Shown here piece after piece: positions 1-6,951 of a stretch of 64,000 nucleotides of DNA. How positions within the stretch are numbered: position 1 is the first letter of the stretch; every line of letters begins with the position of its first letter. The notes beneath the pieces were generated by a model. It had not been told where the DNA came from. It worked only from the letters and a program-made list of their open reading frames with translations, and did no database searches. A program made the position numbers and the translations under genes. Origin of the DNA: Oscillospiraceae bacterium. Its GTDB lineage: Bacteria > Bacillota > Clostridia > Christensenellales > Aristaeellaceae. The stretch is taken from assembly GCA_031269355.1 (NCBI GenBank), contig JAISZG010000074.1, positions 62,001 to 126,000 of the forward strand, written 5' to 3'.

Positions 1-1167
1 CGGATCGTAAAATCGTTCGAGGAGCGCGATCAGCGTAGTTTTGCCTACGCCCGTAGGGCCGACCAGCGCGACCATCTTTCCAGGCCGCACGTCGAGCGAC
101 ACGTTCGTCAGCACCGGTTCGTCCTGATTATAAGCGAAGCTTACGTTTTCAAAACGAACTCCGCCCTTCGCCCTGCCCAGCGTGATCGCGCCGGGTCGTT
201 CCTGTATTTCGCTGGTAGCGTCTATTATTTCAAATACGCGGACAGCTCCCGCGAACGTGGTCTGCACATCCTCCGCCAGGCGCGCCAGCGTGTTAAGCGG
301 CTGATAGAATACTCCCAAATACATAAGGAATCCAACTACGTCCGCCGCGTTCATGCTGCCCCGCAGCGTCATCAGCCCGCCGATACCCACGACTATTACA
401 GTGCCGAGTGATGTTAGGAATTCAACGCTCGGGTGGAATAGGCCGTTCGCGAAATTCGCGCGGATGTTCACGTCCGCGTACCTGGCGCGCAGAGAATCCA
501 GCCGCTCCGCTTCGCGCGTTTCCTGCCCGAACGCCTGAATTTCCTTCATTCCGGACAGATGATCCTGCAAAGCGCCGTTCAGCTCGCCCAGCACTTCCTG
601 ATTGACTCGGAACATCGGCGCGACCTTTCGAGAAAACAGCGAGCTGATATACAGCACGATAGGAACCGGAATCATCGTAAGCAGCGCGAGCAGCGGATGA
701 ATTGTAAACAGCATCACGATAACGCCTATAAGTATCAGAACGCTGCTCGCAAGATCGGGCAGCGCGTGCGCGACGAGCTGCTCGATTTGCCTGCTGTCGT
801 TCACCATACGGCTCATCAGCTGGCCGGTTTGCTTATCCTGAAAATAGCGCATGGATAAATGCTGCAGCTTATCATAAATATTAAGCGTAAGCTCCGCGAC
901 GAAACTCCACGCGGCCACATGCGCGTAATACATCGACAGGAAACGTCCGCCCGCGCGCACGGCATATGAGCCGATAAGCATCATCGAATATATGCCAAGC
1001 AGCCGCCCTGTCATTAATTCGCCGCTAGTCATAGCCGCAGTCAGCGCGCGCACGACTCCCGGCGTAATCAGGTTCATCACTGCGGCGGTCAAAAGCCCGG
1101 CAATAGCGATTACCAGATACTTCCATTGACCGCGCGCCATGCGGATCAGTCGCAGCGCCATGCGCAT
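1..1167 (-). CDS. ABC transporter, fused permease/ATPase (partial)
   Basis: Half-transporter of the MsbA/MdlB/BmrA exporter type: an N-terminal membrane domain of about six helices followed by the ATPase domain. The frame runs off the window start just after the Walker A motif (GPTGVGKTT), so the signature, Walker B and H-loop lie outside; 389 codons are visible. ATG at 1167 is chosen because an AAGGAAG ribosome binding site lies 9 nt upstream; a GTG at 1176 lies too close to that site. The substrate cannot be told from sequence. These proteins often work as heterodimers encoded side by side, so a partner gene may follow beyond the window. It lies downstream of, and on the same strand as, the lysS group. 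Confidence 0.9.
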   Translation of the reverse strand, partial: MRMALRLIRMARGQWKYLVIAIAGLLTAAVMNLITPGVVRALTAAMTSGELMTGRLLGIYSMMLIGSYAVRAGGRFLSMYYAHVAAWSFVAELTLNIYDKLQHLSMRYFQDKQTGQLMSRMVNDSRQIEQLVAHALPDLASSVLILIGVIVMLFTIHPLLALLTMIPVPIVLYISSLFSRKVAPMFRVNQEVLGELNGALQDHLSGMKEIQAFGQETREAERLDSLRARYADVNIRANFANGLFHPSVEFLTSLGTVIVVGIGGLMTLRGSMNAADVVGFLMYLGVFYQPLNTLARLAEDVQTTFAGAVRVFEIIDATSEIQERPGAITLGRAKGGVRFENVSFAYNQDEPVLTNVSLDVRPGKMVALVGPTGVGKTTLIALLERFYDP

Positions 1168-1249
1168 CAGGCACACTTCCTTAATCTTAACGAATAATTA
1201 ATCGATAATATTATTTATCGATCATATTCTTATTTGGTAGAGCGGCGCG

Positions 1250-1975
1250 CTAATACGAAGGCAGCGCGTCCTCGCCCAATGGAACGGACGGCTGCGCGGA
1301 TTCCTGCTCGACAAGCCATTCGGGTTTATCCGCTTGATACGTATTTATAAGCCAGCCGATCATCTTCATAGCGTTCGGCGCGTTCTTGGAATAGGCGGTA
1401 ACGCCTATCCAAAGCTCGCGGTTATCTATTCCCAAATCCATCAGCCCATAAAGAGATGCGGCGGGTATGCCGAATATGCCCTCTCCGATCACCTCGCCGG
1501 TTTCGTCGTCGACCAGAGTCATTCGCGCCTTATCAATATCGACGCCGCTCGGATCGATCGTTCCGTCCGCGAGCGCCTCTTCCAGCGGAATGAACAGCCC
1601 GCCCTGCGCGTACGTGCGAAACCTTGACGCCGGCATCAGATAAACGTCGCCTTCCTGCGCGCCGATATATGTGGACATCTGCAGGTTCGCGTAATAATCG
1701 TTTTCGTCCGTAAGCGCAATATGCATGAAGTTCAGCTCTTCCATATCCTGAAACTCAGGCTGCGCTAGCGCGGCCAATTGATCCTCGGCGCCGTCGGCCA
1801 TCGAGTAGCTGACCAAATAGACGTCTACTTTTTTATCGGCCGGGGGACGGTACGCAGTTACGCTGTAGATCAAATTCCAGCCGAATATTGAAACGAGCGC
1901 CCATAACATATATTTCCAGAATGAATAAGCGAAGTGATTCTGCACGCGCTTCTTCGTAATTTTAGTGCGAACCAT
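1250..1975 (-). CDS. Membrane-anchored protein of unknown function
   Basis: Short basic N-terminus (MVRTKITKKRVQNHF), one transmembrane helix at about residues 20-40, then a soluble domain of about 190 residues predicted outside the cell. Phrases such as GDVYLMPASRFRTYAQGG and FIPLEEAL recall type 1 solute-binding folds, but no binding site is evident, so this is only a resemblance. Two starts are possible: ATG 1975 with AAAGGTGG 5 nt upstream, and ATG 2017 with GGAAGG 5 nt upstream. I prefer 1975 because translation then begins with the basic stretch before the helix. It follows lysS closely and is probably co-transcribed. No confident family assignment. Confidence 0.7.
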   Translation of the reverse strand: MVRTKITKKRVQNHFAYSFWKYMLWALVSIFGWNLIYSVTAYRPPADKKVDVYLVSYSMADGAEDQLAALAQPEFQDMEELNFMHIALTDENDYYANLQMSTYIGAQEGDVYLMPASRFRTYAQGGLFIPLEEALADGTIDPSGVDIDKARMTLVDDETGEVIGEGIFGIPAASLYGLMDLGIDNRELWIGVTAYSKNAPNAMKMIGWLINTYQADKPEWLVEQESAQPSVPLGEDALPSY

Positions 1976-2027
1976 CGCGCCCACCTTTCCGATTGCATAC
2001 GCCGATTCCGATTGCATATTATCCTTC

Positions 2028-3506
2028 CTATCGCGGCTTCATCGTCGGGAACAGCAGCACGTCCCGAATGGACGGCGAATCGGTCAGCAGCATTACGAGT
2101 CGATCCACGCCAAATCCAAGCCCGCCCGTGGGCGGCATGCCATATTCAAGCGCGTTTAGATAATCCTCGTCCACCTGCGCGGTAGACGCGCCCTGCGCGC
2201 GCCTGGCGGCGACCTGGCGTTCAAAGCGCTCGCGCTGATCTATAGGATCGTTAAGCTCGGAAAACGCGTTGCCATATTCGCAGCGGCTGATGAAAAACTC
2301 AAACCGTTCCGTAAGCCCGGGGTCGTCCCGCCTGCGCTTCGCGAGAGGCGAAACCTCCACCGGGTAATCCAATATAAACGTAGGCTGCACCAGTTTGGGT
2401 TCTACGAATTCCTCGAACAGCGCGTTCAGGCAGTCGCCGCGCGTCGCGTTCTTATCGATATCCACGCGTAGCGCCTTCGTTTGCTCGCGCGCCTGCGCGT
2501 CGTCCGACCACGCGGCGGTATCCACGCCGCTGTGTTCAAGCACCGCGTCCGTCATTCGCACCCTCGGCCACGGCGCCGCCAGATGAAGCGTTTCACCCTG
2601 AAATTCAATATCGGTCGAACCAGCCACGCGCATAGCGACATGCGTGAACAATTCCTCCACCAGCCGCATTATCGCGTTGTAATCCGCGAACGCCTGATAC
2701 AGCTCTACGGTCGTAAATTCCGGATTGTGGCGGGTATCCATCCCCTCGTTCCGGAATATGCGCCCCACCTCGTATACCTTCTCAAATCCGCCTACTATAA
2801 GCCGCTTTAGGTGCAGCTCCGTTTCTATGCGAAGGTACATATCTATATCCAAAGTATTGTGATGCGTTATAAATGGTCGCGCGGCCGCGCCGATCTCCAG
2901 CGTGCCCAGTATAGGCGTATCTACCTCAAGAAATCCGCGCGCATCCAAAAATTCGCGGATAGCGCGAATCGTCAGCGCGCGCTTACGAAACACCTCGCGC
3001 ACATGCGGGTTTACGATCATATCCAAATATCTCTGGCGGAAGCGAAGATCGGTGTCCGTCAGCCCGTGAAATTTCTCGGGAAGCGGCTTCAGCGATTTGG
3101 CGAGCAGCGTAACTTCATAAGCGTGTATCGATATCTCGCCCTTTTGGGTGCGGAATACCATGCCGCGCACCCCCACCACGTCTCCGATATCCAGCTCCTT
3201 GAACGCCGCGTATCCCGCTTCGCCCAGATCGTCCCGCTTCATATATGCCTGAATCGTCCCGCCGTCGTCCAGCAGATGCGCGAACGAAGCTTTACCCATA
3301 ACGCGCCGGGAAATCATCCGCCCCGCTGCGCGAACTTCCAGCCCGTCGAGCGCGTCGAATCCGTCGCGTATTTCCCGCGACCCGTGCGTCTTTGGATATT
3401 CCGTAAGGCGGTATGGGTCGCTTCCGGCCGTGCGCAGCGCTTCCAGCTTTGCGCGGCGCAGCGCTTCCTGCTCGCTCCACTCTGAGGGCGCGGCGATCGT
3501 ATCCAT
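2028..3506 (-). CDS. lysS: Lysine--tRNA ligase, class II
   Basis: Charges tRNA-Lys. The N-terminal OB-fold anticodon domain is followed by the class II catalytic core: motif 2 (FRNEGMDTRHNPEFT, about residues 250-265) and motif 3 (GGLGFGVDRLVMLLT) near the C-terminus, which ends with the usual LLFPTMKP. About 492 residues matches the family. The start is moved to ATG 3506 because the GAGAGGAG site (3516-3523) abuts the upstream ATG at 3515 but is 9 nt from 3506. It lies 47 nt after greA in a dus-greA-lysS order seen in many Clostridia. No T-box leader is visible between greA and lysS. Confidence 0.97.
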   Translation of the reverse strand: MDTIAAPSEWSEQEALRRAKLEALRTAGSDPYRLTEYPKTHGSREIRDGFDALDGLEVRAAGRMISRRVMGKASFAHLLDDGGTIQAYMKRDDLGEAGYAAFKELDIGDVVGVRGMVFRTQKGEISIHAYEVTLLAKSLKPLPEKFHGLTDTDLRFRQRYLDMIVNPHVREVFRKRALTIRAIREFLDARGFLEVDTPILGTLEIGAAARPFITHHNTLDIDMYLRIETELHLKRLIVGGFEKVYEVGRIFRNEGMDTRHNPEFTTVELYQAFADYNAIMRLVEELFTHVAMRVAGSTDIEFQGETLHLAAPWPRVRMTDAVLEHSGVDTAAWSDDAQAREQTKALRVDIDKNATRGDCLNALFEEFVEPKLVQPTFILDYPVEVSPLAKRRRDDPGLTERFEFFISRCEYGNAFSELNDPIDQRERFERQVAARRAQGASTAQVDEDYLNALEYGMPPTGGLGFGVDRLVMLLTDSPSIRDVLLFPTMKPR

Positions 3507-3553
3507 CGGAAACATCTCCTCTCGAACTTATACGCCTTTAATAACGATATTGG

Positions 3554-4042
3554 TTATGCGCGCCGTATGTCCAGTATTTGCAGCGTGCGCAATCCGTCGG
3601 GCACGCTGAACGTAACGTTCGCGCCCTTGCGCTGGTTGATAAGCGCCGCGCCTACGGGCGATTCGTTCGAGATTTTATCCTCGAGCGGATCGGCTTCCGT
3701 TTCTCCGACTATCTTATATTCCGCCTCCGTGCCGGTTCGCGTGTCTATCACCTGAACGACGCTGCCCACTCCGACTATTTCGGTGCTTACGTCGGACGCG
3801 TCGATTACCGTAGCGTTGCGAATGGTGTTTTCCAGATAACTAATATGCCCCTCTATCCGGGATTGCTCGTTCTTCGCCTCGTCGTATTCGGCGTTTTCGC
3901 TCAAGTCTCCAAAGCTTATCGCCTGCTTGATCTGCTCGGCTATCTCCTTGCGCTTTACCGTTTTGTAATGCAGCAGCTCCTGCTCGAGCTTTTGCAGCCC
4001 ATCTGCGGATATAACCGGCCTGCTCTTGTTTTCAGCGTCCAT
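3554..4042 (-). CDS. greA: Transcription elongation factor GreA
   Basis: Rescues backtracked RNA polymerase by stimulating transcript cleavage. The 162 residues show the N-terminal coiled-coil finger (LQKLEQELLHYKTVKRKEIA), the conserved GDLSENAEYDEAK tip that carries the acidic residues, and the C-terminal FKBP-like domain ending in GLRTLQIL. The site GGAAGGAG lies 7 nt before the ATG. It sits between dus and lysS in the same direction, with 47 nt gaps on both sides, so it is likely part of one transcript. Confidence 0.97.
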   Translation of the reverse strand: MDAENKSRPVISADGLQKLEQELLHYKTVKRKEIAEQIKQAISFGDLSENAEYDEAKNEQSRIEGHISYLENTIRNATVIDASDVSTEIVGVGSVVQVIDTRTGTEAEYKIVGETEADPLEDKISNESPVGAALINQRKGANVTFSVPDGLRTLQILDIRRA

Positions 4043-4089
4043 TTGAAATCTCCTTCCATCGTTCGGCGTATTTCTGGGGAGGGGCGGGG

Positions 4090-5073
4090 TCAGCTGTCAT
4101 TAGGTTCTGGCGTATAATTTTGCGTATGCTCTATCACCTCGCGCAAATCGTCCAATGACGATACGCTTTGCACGTTCGCGCGCCATCGCGCCGAACCGGG
4201 CTGGCCTCGCATATAAGAAACCAACCGCGCCCTCATCTCCGTCATCGCGCGGCGTTCGCCTTTCCAGCCGCATTGTGCTCGGGCGTGCGTCAGCGCGGTT
4301 TCAAGGCGGAGTTCAACCGAAGGCGGCGAATAAACGCGGCCCTCGCGAGCCGCCGCTATTTCCGAGAATATCCATGGATTTCCCAGCGCAGCGCGCCCGA
4401 TCATAACGCCGTCGCATCCTGTTGCATCCCGCATCCGCTTCGCGTCGGCATACGATCTCACGTCGCCGTTGCCGATTACGGGTATTCGAACGCTCGCCTT
4501 TACTGCGGCGATAGTATCGATATCTACGGTGCCAGCGAACATATCGGAGCGAGTTCTGCCATGTATCGTAATATAAGCCGCGCCTTCCGCTTCCGCGATT
4601 CTGGCGAGCGGCACTGCGGCGTCCGGCGCGTCCCAGCCGGAGCGCATCTTTATGCCGACCGGAATTTTCGACGCGCGCACAGCCTCGCGTATTATCCGCG
4701 CCGCGAGCGGCAGGTCGCGAAGCAGCGCGCTGCCCGCACCCGAGCGGGTAACCTTTGGCGCGGGGCAGCCCATGTTGATATCGATCGCGTCAAATTGTCT
4801 ATGCTCAAGAATTTTCACCGCCTCCGAGAAATCCGACGGATCAAATCCAAAAAGCTGCAGACCCAGCTTTTCCTCGTTCGGCGCTCGAACCAGCAATTCC
4901 TCCAGCGCCGGCAACCCTTTTGGCGCGAGCGTTACGCAGCGCGCGCTTACCATTTCAGTTATCGCGTATGCGCAGCCTTGATCGCGGCAAAGCGCGCGCA
5001 TCGGGAAATCTGACATCCCAGCCATTGGCGCGAGCATCAGGCCGCCCGCGAGATCGATATTGCCGATTCGCAT
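4090..5073 (-). CDS. dus: tRNA-dihydrouridine synthase (DusB type)
   Basis: FMN-dependent reduction of uridine to dihydrouridine in tRNA. TIM-barrel signatures: LAPMAGMSDFPMR near the N-terminus, the active-site segment INMGCPAPKVTRSGAG with the catalytic cysteine at about residue 100, IKMRSGWD, ITIHGRTR, and GNGDVRS with GVMIGRAALGNPW for FMN phosphate binding. The ATG at 5073 begins MRIGNIDL, the expected N-terminus; the open frame extends to 5130 but that part has no similarity and overlaps the upstream gene, whose stop is at 5084. The ribosome binding site is weak (GGATTCG), so translational coupling is likely. Confidence 0.95.
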   Translation of the reverse strand: MRIGNIDLAGGLMLAPMAGMSDFPMRALCRDQGCAYAITEMVSARCVTLAPKGLPALEELLVRAPNEEKLGLQLFGFDPSDFSEAVKILEHRQFDAIDINMGCPAPKVTRSGAGSALLRDLPLAARIIREAVRASKIPVGIKMRSGWDAPDAAVPLARIAEAEGAAYITIHGRTRSDMFAGTVDIDTIAAVKASVRIPVIGNGDVRSYADAKRMRDATGCDGVMIGRAALGNPWIFSEIAAAREGRVYSPPSVELRLETALTHARAQCGWKGERRAMTEMRARLVSYMRGQPGSARWRANVQSVSSLDDLREVIEHTQNYTPEPNDS

Positions 5074-5083
5074 TATATTGCCG

Positions 5084-5680
5084 CTACGAATCCGCCGCAG
5101 TAAGCGCGGATATAATCCATCGACCCTCAAGCCTTGCCAGAGTTACGCGATAGCGCACCTCCCGCCATTCGGGTGGCGTAAGCCCCTCCTCGCCGCGCTG
5201 CTCCAAAACATCGGATCGAAGAGACGTTTTTACTTTCCCGTCTATCGCGGGCACGCTTTCGACTACGATAGCGCTGGCGGTGTCTTCCCATGGCCAGCTC
5301 CATATCCATTCCATGCTCAGCCGATGATCCAATCCGCGAATATCATAATCTTTATAGTCCCCGCTTCCGACTAGCGCGCGCTGCGTATTGGCGTCATGCT
5401 GCAAACATTCCTGCGTAAAAAACTTTTCCAGCCGCGATATGTCGCTATCGATGCCAAGCACCACCTGAGCGCGCGCCGCCATTCCATCCTTCAAGAGTAT
5501 CACGATATTTGTTATATTCATAGAAAGATAAAACGTGACGACCAATAACGCGCTGATTACGCATAGCGCGAACAATCGCACAGTAATAAACCATAACAAC
5601 CTGCGGAGTTGTTTCACCGCGTTCTCATCTCCCGCCGCAACCGCGCGCCAGCGAATCCGGCGTCGTTTGATTTTATACAA
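5084..5680 (-). CDS. Single-span membrane protein, unknown
   Basis: 198 codons from a TTG at 5680, the only start upstream of the membrane helix; the start is uncertain. A basic N-terminus (KIKRRRIRWR) precedes one strong helix at about residues 28-50, and the rest looks like a soluble extracytoplasmic domain rich in acidic residues and Trp (WIWSWPWED). The C-terminal part, YRVTLARLEGRWIISAL, looks like a beta-rich cone or NTF2-like tail, as in small membrane-anchored domains, but I cannot name a family. Only 10 nt separate it from dus. Confidence 0.65.
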   Translation of the reverse strand: MYKIKRRRIRWRAVAAGDENAVKQLRRLLWFITVRLFALCVISALLVVTFYLSMNITNIVILLKDGMAARAQVVLGIDSDISRLEKFFTQECLQHDANTQRALVGSGDYKDYDIRGLDHRLSMEWIWSWPWEDTASAIVVESVPAIDGKVKTSLRSDVLEQRGEEGLTPPEWREVRYRVTLARLEGRWIISALTAADS

Positions 5681-5751
5681 ATCCTATCCAAAGCCTATTC
5701 AAATAACGGTTGAGGCGCGGCGTTTCATTCCCGACGCGAGCGGAGCAATCG

Positions 5752-6144
5752 TCATTCGTCGGGCGAGGCGTATACCAAAGGGCGAAACTGCGCCATCATC
5801 TTATAGCCCACGCCCCTCACGCGCACAAGTTCCTCCGCGTCGGTGAAGCCGCCCACCAGCTCGCGGTATTCCAGTATACGCGCCGCTATGGCTGGTCCGA
5901 CGCCGGGAAGGGTTTCAAGCGCCTGTTGATCGGCGGCGTTAAGATCGAGCATCGCGCCGGGCGGCTCGGTCGCCTGGTATGGAATGCGCTCCCGCTCTAC
6001 GGCATCCCGCCGAAACGTCCATATGGGGCGTGCGTGCTTAACCGCGCGCGCCCACGCGCCCGCGCCTGCAGCGATGCAGGCCGCGCATAAAACGGCCATA
6101 ACGATCGCGCCAATTCGAGGCGCGGATGATCTTGACGGCTTCAT
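5752..6144 (-). CDS. ComEA-like helix-hairpin-helix protein
   Basis: 130 residues: N-terminal signal anchor (about residues 9-29), a linker, then two helix-hairpin-helix motifs (LNAADQQALETLPGVGPAIA and GFTDAEELVRVRGVGYK) typical of ComEA-type DNA-binding proteins, which in competent species bind DNA at the outer membrane face. It lacks the long SLBB region of full ComEA, and no comEC is nearby, so a role in DNA uptake is unproven. ATG 6144 is preferred; the frame also allows TTG 6159. Confidence 0.85.
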   Translation of the reverse strand: MKPSRSSAPRIGAIVMAVLCAACIAAGAGAWARAVKHARPIWTFRRDAVERERIPYQATEPPGAMLDLNAADQQALETLPGVGPAIAARILEYRELVGGFTDAEELVRVRGVGYKMMAQFRPLVYASPDE

Positions 6145-6301
6145 AATCACTTCGCGCAAACTTTTCTTTTTTTAATCCTCATGCCGCAGCGAAGGGCAAA
6201 CTGTTATGAAATGCGAACACAGCGTGAACTCATTTCATGGCTGATTCTTTTTGCTTATTAAAGGAACGACCTCCGCCGCCAACCGCTTCGCTAAACGCAA
6301 C

Positions 6302-6332
6302 AAAAACGCCGCGGTATAATACGCCGTCGGCG
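6302..6332 (-). terminator. Candidate terminator of secG
   Basis: Read on the minus strand, CGCCG (6332-6328) pairs with CGGCG (6311-6307) and is followed by five U residues (6306-6302). It lies about 45 nt after the secG stop. The stem is only 5 bp with a 16-nt loop, so this is a weak call. The rest of 6145-6378 holds no gene; I looked for a tRNA or tmRNA and saw none. Confidence 0.35.
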
Positions 6333-6378
6333 CTTTAATAATTTGAAACCCCGCCCGCGTCGGGCAAAATAATACAGT

Positions 6379-6618
6379 TCAGCGGCTAATCGCGGCGATG
6401 ATCAGCGACATCGTTATGAATACGCAAGCGCCTATCTTTGTCGCCAACGCAAGCTTGCCTTCATACGATTTCGCTTTGTTCTTTCCAAAGAACGTTTCGG
6501 CGCCGCCCGCAATCGCGCCAAGCCCCGACGTTTCGCCCGATTGCAACAAAACGGACACAATAACAATGAGGGATGATATAACCAACAGTATCGTGCATAT
6601 CGCCTTAATCGCCTGCAT
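6379..6618 (-). CDS. secG: Preprotein translocase subunit SecG
   Basis: 79-residue membrane protein with two helices (about residues 3-24 and 56-76) around the conserved cytoplasmic loop VLLQSGETSGLGAIAGGAETFFGK, abbreviated here as LQSGETSG and GGAETFFGKNKAKSYEG. It assists SecYEG-mediated export; SecY is encoded at 26959. ATG 6618 is preferred over TTG 6621 because GGAGG (6627-6631) is then 8 nt away. It is a single-gene transcript with its own promoter and candidate terminator. Confidence 0.96.
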   Translation of the reverse strand: MQAIKAICTILLVISSLIVIVSVLLQSGETSGLGAIAGGAETFFGKNKAKSYEGKLALATKIGACVFITMSLIIAAISR

Positions 6619-6646
6619 CAATAACGCCTCCTTGGTTCATAGTGTG

Positions 6647-6675
6647 ATTCTATCAGACCGATCGAAAAAATGCAA
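6647..6675 (-). promoter_or_regulatory. Sigma-A promoter of secG
   Basis: On the minus strand: -35 TTGCAT (6675-6670), a 17-nt spacer, and -10 TAGAAT (6652-6647). It lies about 28 nt before the secG start, giving a short leader that holds the AAGGAGG site. Confidence 0.7.
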
Positions 6676-6951
6676 GTGCATGCAAAAAAAAGCCTGTCCA
6701 AAGCGCGCGGCGCTGCGGAACAGCCGCCGGTTTTCCAGGCGATATAGGCACGGTAAATAATTTTGCTTATTAAAATTATTTGTATGATATCGATCATAAA
6801 TAAAAATTATAGATAATTTTATCTTAATATTATGTATGAACGAAAGGCTGCAGACGCATACTGAAACAAGCAAGTTTTCTCGCCGGTGATCGTGACGGCG
6901 AGAAAATACGAAGGGTTGTGGGGCGAAGCCCCGCGTAATTGGAGGGAAAAT
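6676..6951. other. Intergenic region with inverted repeats and 5' hairpins
   Basis: No gene is supported here. Contents: an AT-rich block at 6755-6840 that probably holds the promoter of the gene at 6952 (no clear -35/-10 pair); the inverted repeat TATGAT-ATCG-ATCATA (6783-6798); the palindrome AGATAATTTTATCT (6811-6824); a hairpin with 11-bp arms TTTTCTCGCCG / CGGCGAGAAAA (6875-6885 and 6896-6906, 10-nt loop); and a second hairpin GGGGC-GAA-GCCCC (6920-6932) just before the ribosome binding site at 6941-6945. Confidence 0.6.

Noticed and set aside
6160..6378. Possible tRNA or tmRNA between the ComEA-like gene and secG
   Set aside because: No cloverleaf, no CCA end, no tag-like frame and no pairing beyond a weak terminator.
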